Notes: generated from the letters alone by a model not told the origin. DNA of 64,000 nt from Perognathus longimembris pacificus (GCF_023159225.1 NC_063164.1:69921300-69985299); one strand, 5' to 3'; positions 1 through 12,894 are shown, counted from the first letter of the stretch. Made by a program: numbers and translations.

Positions 1-1108
1 ATTCACCACTATTTGCAATGAAAATAAACAACCAAGTTTATGTTTTTCTCAGAAGACCTTAGGCTTTTTATATACAGTAATACTATGCATTTTAAGCTTT
101 CCATTTAATGAGTATTTGGAATCACATTTTATGCCATACTAACTGACCTGCTTTACATAGATTGTTTATCTAAAAAATACATTTTTTTTACATGGCACCA
201 ACTCTGTGGTGATTAGCTGATTCACTGGGTCTGTGAAAGGGCTGTTGCAAATCCCCAAGTCCCCAAAGTTTCCTTTTAAGCAAAGGTCAAATTCTATTCC
301 CATGAACCACTTTCAATCACAGGGTAAAAGAAGAAAACACTTCTTTCTATACTTTTGGTATAACTTGTACTTCCAAATGAAGTCACAGATAACATAAAGT
401 TTACATTTTCATGATTATTGGTTTATATAAATCCTAGTTTATGAAATAACTACTTCTCAAACACAGCTGATTTGGTGACAGATCTGGGAATTGGTGGCAG
501 ATACCTAACTGTGAATATATAGACATGTAAAACTGAGAATCTTGTATGGGGTATATAGATGTAAAAATCTGTATGTGTGTTTTTTAAGGGCAAGTATGTA
601 TGTTTTAGGGGGACACCAAGAATTGATTTCCAGTGATCTCTGTACATCTAAAATTCTCATGCAACATATAAATTGTTCTTCCTCAAACTTTCTTTTTTTC
701 TCTTCCTCCTTCCTTACCTATCTCTTCTGTGTTCCTGTGTATTTTCTTGTGTTATATTCTGAGATTAATTTATTTGGTTGGGTGACAGTGGATCTTTGTT
801 CAGCCTTTTGACTAATGTCTCCAGGTTGAGTAACTGTAGTCAGGGTATGGTGGTATAGAAATTCTAGCATTTTTTTTGTTAAGTCTAGATAGCACGTAAC
901 TGCAAATTTTTTTCAAAGTCATCTTCCCTTTCTCCTTTAATGATAGATCAGATACATTTTATTTAGTTAGGAATGGTCAAGAATCTCCTTCAGCTAGATT
1001 GTCCAATTGTCCTGTTAGTTTTAGACAATGAGTCACAAATAGAAATATCCTTGGAGGTTTTGGAGAAATTCACTGAATGAATTAGGGAATTGTTTCTCTT
1101 TGCTCCTG
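1..1108. other. Unique AT-rich DNA, no gene recognised
   Basis: No repeat family, exon-like frame or RNA gene is recognised. Open frames here are short, lack recognisable domains and overlap on both strands, as expected by chance. A short pyrimidine-rich run lies near 680-725. Confidence 0.6.
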
Positions 1109-1372
1109 CCTTTTTTTTTTTTTCCTTTGGTCTGTTATGGGTCTTGATATCAGGGCTAGGGTGCTGTTCCTAAGTCTCTTTGTGCTTGAGGCTAGTGCTT
1201 TATCTACCAGTTGAACCACAGAGCCACTTCCAGTTTTTGAGTGGAGTTGTATTATATTTTTGGGAGATAAGAGTATCACATGTACTTTTCTGCCTCAGCT
1301 GGCTTCAAACTCAGATCCTCAGATCTTAGCCTCCTGAGCAGCTAGGATTACAGGTGTGAGCCACTGGTGCTC
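1109..1372 (-). mobile_element. B1-like + Geo dimeric SINE
   Basis: Read on the minus strand this begins with a 7SL/B1-like half ('ggctcacacctgtaatcc' type start, then 'gaggatctgagtttgaag'), continues through a linker resembling 'actcttatctccc', and ends with a Geo-type half ('tggctcaa...tagc') and an A-tail, seen as a T-run at 1109-1123. Copies of this design recur through the window and are more diverged than the IDL-Geo copies, so they look older. The right half is shared with IDL-Geo; the left half is not. Confidence 0.8.
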
Positions 1373-1379
1373 CTTCCTT

Positions 1380-1411
1380 TTTTTTTTAATTTTTGTTTGT
1401 TTGTTTGTTTT
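1380..1411. repeat. T-rich / (GTTT)n simple repeat
   Basis: A T-run is followed by several GTTT units immediately beside the dimeric SINE. It may be the degenerated flank of that insertion. Confidence 0.7.
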
Positions 1412-2420
1412 TGCTGGTAGAAACCAGAGATGGTGATTAGAAATTGAGTTTTATCCTGGATCGTTAGATGGTTCTGAGGCTGAAGATGAGATGATAAAAT
1501 GGCATGTAAAATAGAGCCAACCCTATGAGTTTGTGAGCCTCTGTTTTCAGGCCTGGACTACTATCTTTATACTGGGGTCATACTCATGTGCATGTATGAC
1601 AGAAATATTGTGCCACTTTGTCCACACATTCTAATTTTGCATTTGTGTCTCAGGAAACTCAACCCTAACGTATGTAATGTAAAATGTAATGTATGTAATG
1701 TAATGTAATAATACAGAGGGCCTTAACAAACCCTAATCTTCATTTATTTTTCCATAGCTGTGCCTGTATTAAACAAGGGTGGGAACAGGTCCACTCTGAC
1801 TCTTGCTGTTTGGTCATTCATTCATTACATTTCAAGTAACTAAGAGCTGTTTCCATGACTCTGCATTAGTTTCACCTCCTCTCTTAAACCTCAGCTAGGT
1901 TCATATGCTTACCCTGGGTAAGAGAGCAAATCCCTCCATTCTTACAGTTCTGTGCTAGGATCACTCTTTACATGGAGATGAGATTAGTCAGGAGATCTTG
2001 TCTTAACTAAGGAGAGTACTGAAGAATTTATGGCTTCACTGATTTGATTTGTTGAATGTCCCCATTGCTCATTGCTGTCACTCTTGACCAGGGTCCTATC
2101 ATTTTGCTTCTTCAATCTGGCCTTAGCCCCCTATCCTCTGAACCATCCAGCAGGTGGCTTGCAGGTTAATCAAGGGTCAACACCAACAAGTATGCAATAG
2201 TTACTTATTGACTGACTGATGTTCATTTCCTGTTAGAGCAGTGTGGGCAGAAAAGACAGCCTGGACCCAACTCGAACTGCCCAGTCTCTCTGATGTTTTG
2301 CTGGTTAATCCTTTCTTCTTTCCAGCTAGGACTCTGCCCCTGTTATAATTGTTAAAGTACATTTCTAGATTACCCAGGAGTTAGCAATTGCCTCCTCATT
2401 CTTTTTCTTGTGTGCTCATG
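1412..2420. other. Unique DNA with a short (TAATG)n patch
   Basis: No gene is recognised. A pentanucleotide-like patch of 'taatg' units lies at about 1671-1711. The rest shows no repeat family I can name. Confidence 0.5.
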
Positions 2421-2560
2421 CAGCAAAAAGAGGATCCTTCATCACTATTTTACAGAAAGCAATTGTGGGCTCAGAAGGGCTAGTAAGATCACACAGGATG
2501 TTAGGGACAGAAACAGGACTAAAACTCAGGGATTTAAAGTCAAAGATAATGACAATGTTT
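2421..2560 (+). mobile_element. MIR relic
   Basis: The order 'cactattttacagaaagcaa ... gctcagaagggctagtaagatcacacagga ... aggactaaaactcagg' follows the conserved core and 3' half of the mammalian-wide MIR SINE (tRNA-derived, long inactive). It is strongly diverged. A second, weaker MIR-like patch, resembling the 5' part, lies at about 2645-2760. Confidence 0.65.
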
Positions 2561-2760
2561 GTTAGAGGAGTACACTAGTACTCAGGAATGTTTAACACAG
2601 GTTCTGCCTGCTCATTCCTTAGCCTGGCAATGGAACTAAAACAATTCTTCTGGAATAGTTAAAAGGAGTATGGAGTTAGAGTCAGATACCTAACAGTTGG
2701 ATTATGGCTTTTCACAAAAATCTGGGTGAAAAAATGCCACTCTCAGCATTTTTAAACCTT

Positions 2761-4428
2761 TTTGAACTATGTTTTTCTTTTGCTTCTTGGTTTTGGGCAG
2801 AGCAGTGATATTAACATCTGTTCATAAGCATGTTTTAGAGACATGTTAGTAGTATCTCAAATGACTGGCACAGGTTAGGAATTCAATATAATTTAGGCTT
2901 TTTCCTGTATTATATTAACATCTACTGATTCCCTACTATATTCAAGGACCTGAGTTGGATACTGTGCACCAAAACTCAAGCAAGCCTCAGGCATGGTAGT
3001 TCAGCTACTATATCTAATTTCTTCATTGTCCCTTATCCTCTCCACTTGTTTAAATACATGGATGGGTGCCTGCCTGGGCACAAGCTTGCACAGATGAGAG
3101 CTGGGTCAGGTCAGGGCACTCAAATCTTTTTACACATGTTTCTGCAATGGGTCTAGTTTCCAGAGTGACTATCTGGACCCATTCTATAAAGTAGGCTCCA
3201 GGAAAAAAAATAATTACAGCATTGCTCTGGGTTTTCATTGAAACAGATGAATCCATGATGCATGGAAAGGCTGTCAGGCAGACTGAGGGAGGCTGAATGC
3301 TGGTTTATAGCTGGGCATCTGTTTCTCCACGCCCCAATGTGAGGTCTGTTCTCCTGGGTGAAGCAAGGCTTGGCCAGACAAGTAGCACCATTGTAAAGTC
3401 CTGACAATAGACAAGCAAGAGGGACTTGGCTGTGATGAAGAAATCCCCACCCCTTTTGAGTTTTAAAGGAAGGGAACTCGGGGTCCAAAGCCTGCCTTAT
3501 TAGAGAGAGACAAATCACCCAAACCAATGTTTATTATGAATACCAAGCTATTGAATTTCCTTTGCTCTGTAAAGCCTATTGATTTTGTGACAGTCAAAGA
3601 TAAGTTATGTTCATGAAAGCTTTCCTTCTCTTCTTCTTCCTTCACAACATATATATTTTTTTCAGACATATTGGCATTAGGGATTGTGAGTAAAACTGTT
3701 ACTGGTTTCTTTCAATTTAAGGGTAGGTCAGTCAGTGCTCCAGCGAGGCTAAGGAATTTTTTTCTTTTTGCAATGGTTTTCCAGTGCAAAATAAATGAGG
3801 CAAGAATCTCCAGAGCTGAGGGTTGGGGGCGGGGTGGATTTTGTTATGTTATTGCAGGAATGCTGCAGACATCTAGGCATCTCAAGCATTTCTGGAATTC
3901 TAACATTAGCAATGATCCACTTATTCACAGTCCTCTCCTCTTATCAACCTCTATTCCCCTCTCACCAAACCAAACCATAAGGTCAGTGAACAGAAGACTA
4001 GGAAAAGCTGCACATGAAAGAAAAGGCTTGCTACCATATAATGTGCTGTGGTCTGTTCATGCATGACTATATTCTTCATAAATGGAAGGTTTCTTAAACC
4101 ATAGGTGTCTCTTTTTAAATGTGCAAATATAATTTCCACACATCATGAAAAAATAGTTCTTTTCTTGGCAATTTATTCCTAATACTATCACATCATAAGA
4201 ATATTTTGGCAATGCATATACAAGCATGGAAGCTAGACAGCAAAGCTCATATTGGGGTCTTCTAAAGAAAACTGTTAAAAATATAAATAGATGATAATAG
4301 CACTGGTGATGGCTTTGAAGCTTATAAGCTATTTATGTACCTATTTCTCTAATACGTCTGCATGTGAAAAAACTGATAGATAAGAATCCTTTAATATATT
4401 TAAGGAAATTCTAAGGCCTGATGACTAA
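2761..4428. other. Unique DNA, no gene recognised
   Basis: No exon structure or known repeat is seen. The largest open frames (minus strand 3153-3527, plus strand 3671-4066) have no recognisable domain. The block at about 3180-3660 is repeat-free and could contain conserved noncoding sequence, but a single genome cannot show that. Confidence 0.5.
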
Positions 4429-4500
4429 CAATGCATTCATTCATTCATTCATTCAGCAAATACACATTAAATATCATCATGTTCCAGACTTACAGGAAGA
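4429..4500 (-). mobile_element. L2-type LINE 3' end relic with (ATTC)n
   Basis: 'attcattcattcattcagca' followed by 'aatacacattaaatatcatc' and 'gttccagac' resembles the reversed 3' terminus of L2/CR1-like LINEs, which end in TGAATGAA-type repeats. It is short and diverged. Confidence 0.5.
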
Positions 4501-5460
4501 ACATTATGTATTCCCCACCCCCTCTCTTTCTTTCTCTTTCTCTTTATTTGCAATATGCCTGATTTTGAAATTTGCTGTCTAGGAAACCAGTCACATTAAC
4601 CAGAGTAATATAGAGGGAAAAATTCCCACTCATTATTGTTTTTCCCTTAAAGTCTCTGGTTCAGTGGATTTAGAGGCTAGGGAAGGTGTTGAGGAAGGGC
4701 TTAAAAACAGTAATCATTTCTGAGACAGTTCTTTACCATCAATATGCATGGAATGACTTCTCCCAAGTGAAAAGACCAAAAACCCCTTTGTTTATTTTTT
4801 TCCAAATAAGAAGAATCTCATGGGAAAAATGGTAGAGGCATCCCAGCTGGCAAACACACATCTATTCTCAACAGGGCATAAAATCCACTTGACGTTGGAC
4901 CATGAATAAGAGGAAAGGAGGGCTTTTTCCTCTTCACAAGAATTAGATCATTTTTCATGCTTACGGATTAATTGGAGTGTACATGCTTGGTTGTACAGTT
5001 ATCATGATGTTCTGCCTGCTCAAATTTACTTCTTTTAGTAATAGGGCCAAGGGTCAGATGGTCATATGAGAAACACATTTTCTGGGGTTACACATAGCTA
5101 TTTCAAGAATCCTCTTTTAAAATGAACCTTTTCTGAGAACCCTGCTCACTGGAGATTTTATGTAGCACCAGAAAGGGGAACATTGTAGAATTTGGTCAGT
5201 ATTGAAAGGGCAAACACAAGGAAGAGACTACAACAGAACGCTATGAATAGCCAGCCTTTGGGCCGAATAGCACTGACCTCTACTGATGAGAGAAAAGAAG
5301 GACACAAGGAAGGAAGGAAGGAAGGAAGGAGTAGGTTAGAAGGAAGAAAAAGGAGAGTGTGAAAAGAATTTTTATTACAATTTTGTTGAAGGTTGACAAG
5401 TTTTATTTTTTTCCTATCTCATCTTTGTAAAAGGTAGTACTATAAAACTTATGAAAGAAC
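4501..5460. other. Unique DNA with a CTTT-rich patch and (GGAA)n
   Basis: No gene is recognised. A CTTT-rich patch occupies about 4523-4546 and a short GGAA tetranucleotide array about 5303-5331. Confidence 0.6.
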
Positions 5461-5692
5461 TTTTTTTTTTTTGTCCGTCGTGGGGCTTGAACTCAGAGCC
5501 TGAGTGCTGTCCCTGTGCTCTTTTGCTCAAGGCTAGTGCTCTACCACTTTAAGCCACAGCACCATTTCTATTTATTAATTGGAGATAAGGGTGTCATGGA
5601 CTTATTGCCTAGGCTGGTTTTGAACCACAATCCTTAGATCTTAGACTCCTGAGTATCTGGGATTACAAGTATGAGCCACCAGCACCTAGCTT
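5461..5692 (-). mobile_element. B1-like + Geo dimeric SINE
   Basis: A T-run at 5461-5472 is the reversed A-tail. The reversed Geo half (with 'tgctcaaggctagtgctcta') comes next, then 'attggagataagggtgtcat' and the reversed B1-like half ending 'atgagccaccagcacc'. It is complete but moderately diverged. Confidence 0.85.
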
Positions 5693-5828
5693 CTAAGAAC
5701 AATTTCTATCATTCAGTTAAATTGTTTCTCACGTAACTTGATATCAAGTTTATATTTTAATTCTGCATTCAAATAATTCCCTATATTTTACTTCATACAT
5801 AATTAATTTCTGTTTATAGATTATTTTA

Positions 5829-6628
5829 TTTTTTTCTTTATTGTCAAAGTAAAGGACAGAGGGGTTACAGTTTCATATGTAAGGCCTAAGTACATTTCTT
5901 ATCCAACTTGTTGCCTCTTCCCTCATTTTGACCCTCCCCACTTCCCTCCCCATTTATACTATATAGTTTTGCGAGTATTGTTGTTGGATTGGTTTGTCCT
6001 TTTATCCTTTGTCTCTCGATTTTGATATTCCCTTTCCCTTCCCTAGTTCCAATACACATATATGCAATATCCAAGGTACTAAAATCAGTTACCGTGATAT
6101 CAGGGGTAAAAGCCACAGGAAGAGAATATGAAAATAAAAATAGAAGAACACGGTTTCACATGGCATGTTGAAAATAACTGCAACGGTGATATATCTTTTG
6201 TTTCCATTACTTGAAGTTCATTTCTCTAAGCATCATCTTAGCTGTTCATACGGGCTTAGCTTTTGAGCTATTGTGTTCTTCTGTTAGGTCTTTCCTAGAC
6301 GTGTACTATTTGTTCCCTATGAAGGAAACCATAGAGTCCATGTTTCTTTGGGTCTGGCTCACTTCACTTAGTATGATTTTTTTCCAAGTCCTTCCATTTC
6401 CTTATGAATGAGGCAGTGTGATTCTTTCTGATAGAGGCATAGAATTCTATTGTGTATATTTTCTTGATCTACTCTTCTACTGAGGAGCATCTAGGTTGGT
6501 TCCATATTTTAGCTGTGACAAAACTGCTGCGATGAACATAGTTGTGCTGGTGGCTTTAGTGTGGTCTTGCTTGTAATCTTTTGGGTAGATGCTTAAAAGT
6601 GGGGCTGCTGGGTCGTAGGGGAGCTCTC
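5829..6628 (-). mobile_element. 5'-truncated LINE-1 with 13-bp target-site duplication
   Basis: This is an 800-bp minus-strand L1. The 3' end with AATAAA-like signal lies at the left, followed by 3'UTR and the end of ORF2 (compare the plus-strand copy at 59160-60064). Both flanks carry the perfect 13-bp duplication 'atagattatttta' (5816-5828 and 6629-6641), so the insertion boundaries are secure. ORF2-derived sequence is only a remnant and has no function. This is the usual product of target-primed reverse transcription that stopped early. Confidence 0.92.
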
Positions 6629-6689
6629 ATAGATTATTTTAAACTTCAGATTTTGAATTCATACCAAACTATGAAAGAAATGCAATTTA

Positions 6690-6790
6690 AGGATTAAACA
6701 CATTAGATTTAAATCCTTAACCCAGTACTTATCAATCCTTAGACAAAATAGTTAACATCTCCAAGTCTCATTTTTATTTCCCTATGTATT
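6690..6790 (+). mobile_element. Possible MIR relic
   Basis: 'tagttaacatctccaagtct' followed by 'cattttta' resembles the MIR segment that reads 'aagttacttaacctctctga' and onward. It is short and very diverged; chance similarity is possible. Confidence 0.35.
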
Positions 6791-9267
6791 TTCTTGATTA
6801 TTGTTGCTATGGTGAAATAAAATTTAAAAAGAGGAACAGATGAACTGGATGGGTGAGAGCTTGAGATTAATTGGGTTATTTTACCCAACAACATCTTCTC
6901 CCCTGGTAAAAGTAACAGTAATGGGTCCCATGTCATGTGACTTATCCATTCTTTCTAATCCCATTGGTTCTTATGTATAAGAACTTTCCAACTGTAGATT
7001 CTGGGTGTGAGTGATAGTTCTGAGCAGAAATGATTTTTAATAGACATTGTATGGTTCTTTTACTCCTCTAAAGATTCTCTTCTTTTTCATAAAAAGCAGA
7101 GCTAAAACCAATCTGCAAACGCTGTGCAACAAATACATGACTCACTATTAACTCAAATTTTAGTCTTATTTACTAGCACAGCAAAAGTGGAGTAACACAG
7201 TTTTCAAGCTGTTTATATCTTTCCTTTGTCCTTTAAGGATTTTTTTATGTCAAATGACATAGTGTAAAATAATTCCTAAATCATTAACTGACACCAAGTT
7301 GTTTGCCTCTCCTTTTTCCTCATCTTCTCCTAACTTTTCTCTTGGTCTCATTTTTTTCTGGTTTTATTGTGATTCAAGTAAATTAGATGGAGCTGCTACC
7401 CATATTTCCAACAATATCACCATTCTTTTATCTGAACGTGTAAATGGATAATTTTATTCCCTTGCCTTTATCCTTGTAAAATCCCTGGTACTTGGTTAGG
7501 ATTTCCAGCATTAAATTAGTCATTGAATGGTAGCTCTCTTGCCACAAATTTTATTCCAGGGGCAATAGATAAGAGCATTGAGTTTGCCAGCCCCAAATAT
7601 TTAGCTGTGCTCCATAGAAACCAGTAAGAGGGGAATGAAAATCAAGGATCCTGCCCCTGAAGGAGAGGTATTATTCAATGAGTTCACTGGCTAAATCAAC
7701 TTGATGCTCAGATCACTCAGTTGTTTTTATTTCTATCAAGTCCAATGGATGGCTACAAAGAAAATCTGAGATGTGCTAGACTGTTACCTTGATAAGTCCT
7801 GTTGAATTCATAATATAGAAGTAAACTTTGTGGGCTGATCCTAAGGGTCAGTGAAAGGGTCCACAACACAATCCTGAGAAAATATCTGTGGGGCTTTAAC
7901 AACTCAAAGCTTAGAATTGGAGGGGTGCCAAGAAGAGAGTAGAGGCCTAATTGGATAGATATAAGAGCAAAGACTGAGACATAGGAAGCACAGACAAATA
8001 TTCTCAAATGGCTGTCTTCTTAGTTGTTTCTCACAATTTGATAGGGGTTCCTAGCTATAAGAAGACTTTAATCTAGACTGTCCTAACAGGAATTTTTAAC
8101 CTTTGATATATTTGTATAGTTGAGGGAGTGCAAAATGCTCATCTCATGGGATTAGAGGTCAGTTTGCCCTCAAAGAAATTAACAGCAGAATGGGAATTGT
8201 GAAGGGGAGAACATAAAAGGCCTGCCAACAACCCACCCTCCTCCCTCATAGATGAAGGTTTTTTTTTTTTTTTCTGTACCTGTTGTTCATAAATAGACAC
8301 TGCTTACTCCATACAAATTCCAAGTGGACTCAATAATCATGAAGTTAAAGATATTTACTGTTATCCTATTGAGTAACTTTTTTGTGAGCCCGGGGTGGCT
8401 TAGTTTACGTTGTGGGAAGAATACAACTTAGATTTTCTGGTAAAACATGCCCAAAACATGAAAAAAAATCCTTTGGGAAATTAAAGTTTAATTATACTGG
8501 TAAAGCCTTATGTAGGATATGGGGAAGATTCAAGAGGTGGAAAGTTTGAGACAGCATGTTGTATGAATAATGCAATAGCTAGACTTTGCCATCCTCTTCC
8601 TGCAGATTTACATTTCTGACAACAATGGGTCAAAGTACATGGGAACAGCATTTGAAGTCCCAGAAAGCTCTAAGCTGGAAGAACCAGCCTCCATCATATA
8701 TTTACAGCCAGCTTTTCCAGCTTAATTCACCCTGCATATGCTCTGAACGACAAGTTATACCACATGAGGAGCCCTGCAGACAACCAAGCTTTCTCTATCC
8801 AACTCCATGAGGTCTCTCTTGATAGCATTCCATGCTGAAAGATGGCTCCAACACTACCTCTGCCACCAATCCTCCTGTAGCTCAATGGGCTGTCTTTGTT
8901 AATTAAATTTCTCAGAATATAAAATGATTTTCTATTGCTATAATAGTATATGTTGCATTATTTCTATTAGACTATAGATTGCAGAGGGCAAAGATTGTGT
9001 ATTAAAAGTGCACACAAAAAATTCAAGAAAAGCATTTCAAGATAGAAATCTGAGAAGAACCAAAAACCGAAAAGTAAACTAGGCATCAGCTTTTTTCTTT
9101 CAGTGTTCATACCACAATTCTGTCCTGTTTTTATTAATAGCTCTAGAGAAAGTGTTGATGTACATGATGTAAAAGAGTTCAATATTCCTAGGAGGCTTTT
9201 TGCAAAGAAGTGATCTCCTTGCCCAAATATCCAGAGGAAATCCCTTTCAACAACTTCTTTGCCTTTG

Positions 9268-9270
<3 letters not shown>
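6791..9270. other. Unique DNA, no gene recognised
   Basis: About 2.5 kb without a repeat I can name apart from a T-run at about 8260-8274. Small open frames (for example minus 7753-8007 and plus 8586-8810) have no recognisable domain or supporting context. Confidence 0.5.

Positions 9271-9317
<47 letters not shown>
9271..9317. repeat. (TG)n microsatellite
   Basis: Uninterrupted TG dinucleotides for about 47 bp. It produces spurious Val/Cys open frames on one strand and Thr/His frames on the other. Confidence 0.98.
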
Positions 9318-9318
<1 letters not shown>

Positions 9319-9735
9319 GGTATTGGGGCTCATATTCATGGTTTTGCACAAGTATGATCCACTGGTGCCTGAATAACCTTATTGGAATATATTCAATTGC
9401 ACATAATGCCAGGTTATTTGAATGCATGCATTTAATGCTCCATGATACTAAGCCACCATTGTATTGCTGCCTCTTTCCCTTCCCTTTCCTAGAAGTCCCT
9501 CTTTTACGTTCATAACTTTGTTTTGTTGCTTTGTTTTTCTATTTCTTCCACATTTCTAAATTGCTTATTTCTTTCACAAGTATATGTTTCCTTTTTCTTT
9601 CTGAACATTAACTATTGATTTTATACTACAAAATATGAGAATCAAATTCTTTACCATCCTATACTGTGTCACTCTGGTTCACTTCTTGTCTCCTATCCTC
9701 TCTCTCTTTTTCTTTTTCTTTTGTCTTTTTTTTAA

Positions 9736-9806
9736 GCTATGAGGGTGTACTATTTGCTAGGCAAGTATTGTATCATAAATCACATCCCAGCCCTTTTTAC
9801 TTTAGT
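9736..9806 (-). mobile_element. ID-like SINE monomer
   Basis: 'tttgctaggcaagtattgta' followed after a gap by 'cacatcccagccc' is a diverged reversed ID element (sense start 'gggctgggatgtg', tRNA-derived). No Geo half is attached. Confidence 0.6.
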
Positions 9807-9811
<5 letters not shown>

Positions 9812-9849
<38 letters not shown>

Positions 9850-9868
9850 TATACACACATACATATAA
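9812..9868. repeat. (CA)n microsatellite
   Basis: A run of CA repeats with 'aaac' and 'atat' interruptions. It lies between an ID-like fragment and a B1-like+Geo dimer and may have grown from an A-rich SINE tail. Confidence 0.95.
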
Positions 9869-9871
9869 TAT

Positions 9872-10098
9872 TTCTTTTATTTCTGCTAGTTCTGAGATTT
9901 CTATTTAGGACAGGGTGCTATTTCTTAGCATTTTTGCTCAAGGTTATTGTTCTGCCACTTAAGCCATACTTCCCTTCCTGGTTTTTGGTTGTCAGTTGGA
10001 AATAAGAGTCTCACAGACTTTCCTAACTTTGAATCATGATCCTCAGATCTTAATTTCCTGAGTAGCTGGGATTACAGGTGTCAGCTCAGTTATAGCCT
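9872..10098 (-). mobile_element. B1-like + Geo dimeric SINE, diverged
   Basis: The reversed Geo half ('gcatttttgctcaaggttat') leads into 'ttggaaataagagtctcaca' and the reversed B1-like half ending 'gagtagctgggattacaggt'. It is strongly diverged. Confidence 0.75.
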
Positions 10099-10139
10099 AG
10101 TATTATTTTTAATTAAAAAAATATTAATTAATTTACTTT

Positions 10140-10255
10140 AAAAAATTCTTTGTTGTCAGCGTGATTTATTGTTAAAGTAAAGTGGTTACAGTTTCATATA
10201 TAAGGCAGTGAGTACATTTCTTATCAAACTTGTTACCTTTTCCCTTGTTTTTCTC
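10140..10255 (-). mobile_element. LINE-1 3' end fragment
   Basis: The segment with 'gttacagtttcatatataag' and 'agtacatttcttatcaaact' matches the reversed terminal 3'UTR of the L1s at 5829-6628 and 59940-60064. It is truncated to about 115 bp. Confidence 0.8.
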
Positions 10256-11189
10256 AGCGTTGTGTTTTTATCTAGGCAGCCTTGGAACAAGATTCTCTTA
10301 CCTGTGCCTTCTGTGTAACTGAGATTAGTGATGTTAGCTCTTCTGTATTTTTATTTGAATGTAAATAAAGATGTATAATTGTGATAACAATTACCTGTTT
10401 GAATATTTGAAACCTTGGACTCTGGAAATGATAGGTGTTTCACACCAGCACCAAACCCTACCGCAGGAGCAGCTAAGGAGCTCAACCAGGAGTGAGGTGA
10501 TGAAAGTACATGACAAAAGGCAGGAACATTTGAAGCTGTTTGTTTCCATTCTTATAAATTCACAGCTTAGTCTTGATAAATAACGATGGGACAGACTGTC
10601 CAACATCAGATATTAGATAGTTTACAATTCTTGTTTCTTGAAATATGCCCTTCAAGACATTCATTGAGATTAAGAGGAGGTGCTGGGAGGATACTACACA
10701 TATAAAACTTAAGAATTTATATCAAAACTATAATAAATAATTCTTCCAACAAAAATCAGTGTCATGTAAAAGAATTTTGGAAGAGACTATGGGCTGTTTT
10801 ATAAGAAAAATGAATGTAACTGGAGAATATGAAATTATAATTACAGAAATGTCTGATTAACTTGCTCATAAAATGAGATGTATGGTCTGGGTAACCAAAT
10901 GTTAACTGTGACGTAACTCCAAATTGAATTATCCCTCAGGAAAATTAGAGTTTGCCAGTTAGAGAGAACCTTGTTAATCTTAACAAACCAAAGCTGGACT
11001 TAGCAAGGACCAGTCTGGCGTTGGAAGATTAGATGCTAAGTGTGATCACCATCTCTCCCTTTGATCAAGTGTTTCCATCTGCTGTTATCTATGAGTGATG
11101 TCTTCCTTTCTTTGAATTTTTCAAGTACTTCGTGCAGAAAGTGAAATTTGGAACTCTGACTTTGAAAGTCCCTCCCTTCACTCACTCCC
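10256..11189. other. Unique DNA, no gene recognised
   Basis: No recognisable gene or repeat. The overlapping open frames at about 10371-10606 on both strands are short and without domains. Confidence 0.5.
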
Positions 11190-11361
11190 CCTCTCACATT
11201 GTCTTTACCACTAGAACCACAGCTGCAATTTCAATGTTCTGGATGTTTAATTGGAGAGAAGAGTCTCATGGACTTTCCTGACCAGGTTGGCTTCAAACTG
11301 CCTTCCTCATATATCAGCCTCTTGCATAGCTAAAATTATAGTGATGAGCCACCAGCACCCA
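11190..11361 (-). mobile_element. B1-like + Geo dimeric SINE, partial
   Basis: Only the inner end of the Geo half ('taccactagaaccacagctg') remains. The linker ('attggagagaagagtctcat') and the reversed B1-like half ending 'gatgagccaccagcaccca' follow. Confidence 0.75.
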
Positions 11362-12079
11362 GTGGTTTGTAGATTTGTCTGATTTTTCTGCTTATATTTC
11401 CACCTTCATTTCCTTCATGACTGGTTTAAACTAATTTTATTGTAGGTGAAAATCTTCACTTCAGCTCTCTTAAAGAAAATTTGAACTAGATTTCACATCC
11501 AATATAAAAAGAGGCTGGTTTGAGGTTGAGCTGATGGAAGAAGTGACATTATATGTAGTCATGCCTGTTAATGTTTTACTGGCATTATTTCAGTTCTCTG
11601 GGGGAAAAATATCAAGAAAATTAGAATTATCCCAAATGATTTGTTATACTATCTTTCTCTTCTATTCTCAAGCCCATATATATATACACACATATATGTG
11701 TGTACATGATAGAAGATAAAAGTTACTTAATATTTTTCACAATGCTTTCTTATATTTTATGAAATTATATGCTTCAAGAGAAAATAAACTTGGGAATAAA
11801 AATACATCTGAAAAATCATGTTTAATGATTGACCAAAGATAATACCCTTAGATTTTTGCAATAAATTAACTTCTAATTATCTAACACATGTCTGGATATG
11901 TTTGTATGTGTATATGTCATCTGTCAATATTAATCAGTACTGTAACCAGACTCCTTGTATATGTTTGAAACCTATTAAACCCAATGTATTTTTACATCAC
12001 TTAATATTGCTCCTGAACATTATTTTTATTGAGCCAAACAACTTTTCACCATTTAGACATATTCTAAATTCTTTCAGGA
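11362..12079. other. Unique AT-rich DNA
   Basis: No gene is recognised. A short TATA/CA patch lies at about 11676-11705. Confidence 0.5.
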
Positions 12080-12560
12080 ACCTTCTGTTTAGATATTAGT
12101 GTGTTCAGAACTCTGTTTATAACTTACATTTCGAACCTTCATTACATTTGTCTGTGTGTGTTTTCTGTTTATTTCTCTTGGATAAATTCCAAGAAGTAGA
12201 AGTACAGAGGTCAAAGGATTTGATTACTTCTGGCATTCCTGATACATACATTGCCTAACTGTACTCAGAAAGGGTTGTATCAATTTTCTCTCTCGTGAGA
12301 GAATGTGGGAACTGCCTTTCTTTATGCATTCTTTCCAACACATGATACTATTATTTAATTTTTCTATTCACTTTAAAAGATAGCATGTTTCAATTTAAAT
12401 TTCTTTGATTGGAGAAATGTTGCATTTAAAGACATATTCAAATTTATATTTCTTTTGCTTGTGAATTTCCTGTTTGTGAACTTTGCCAAGTTTTCTACTT
12501 GGTTGTATTTTTGTTTCAAGAAATAGAGGAGATTTTCATAGATGGAGACTATTAAGTTTG
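12080..12560 (-). mobile_element. Ancient LINE-1 remnant
   Basis: 'tttctcttggataaattcca' followed by 'agaagtagaagtacagaggtcaa' and later 'atttctttgattggagaaat' follows the reversed 3' part of old mammalian L1 (L1M-type) ORF2. It is much more diverged than the rodent L1s elsewhere in the window, with no open frame. Confidence 0.6.
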
Positions 12561-12689
12561 CTTTTTTGACTATACTTGGGTTTGGAGTTGGGAAGCACGC
12601 TACCATTTGATCTTTTCCTCTAGCCCCTGCTTGACATTTTTTTCCTTTGTTTTCTGTTGTATGTCTTTTTTTGTTGTTGTTTGTTACTT

Positions 12690-12893
12690 ATTTTTCAGAT
12701 AAGATCTCACGCTTTTCCCCATGGCCAACTGAGACTCAATCCTTCCTCTAGGATTTTAGGTATGTACTGTCATACCTGTATTCTTCTTTGAGACAGAGTC
12801 TCACTGTTTTTCTTAAATTGGTCTTGAACTGTTGCTCTGGGATCTCTCCCTCCCAAGTAACTAGGATTATAGGCATGGGCCATCATGTCCAGC
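12690..12893 (-). mobile_element. B1-type SINE copies, head-to-tail
   Basis: 12785-12893 is a reversed 7SL-derived B1-type monomer ('gagacagagtctcactgttt', then 'aactaggattataggcatgg'). The preceding 95 bp ('ataagatctcacgc' onward) looks like a second, more diverged unit in the same orientation. No Geo half is present. Confidence 0.65.
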
Positions 12894-12894
12894 C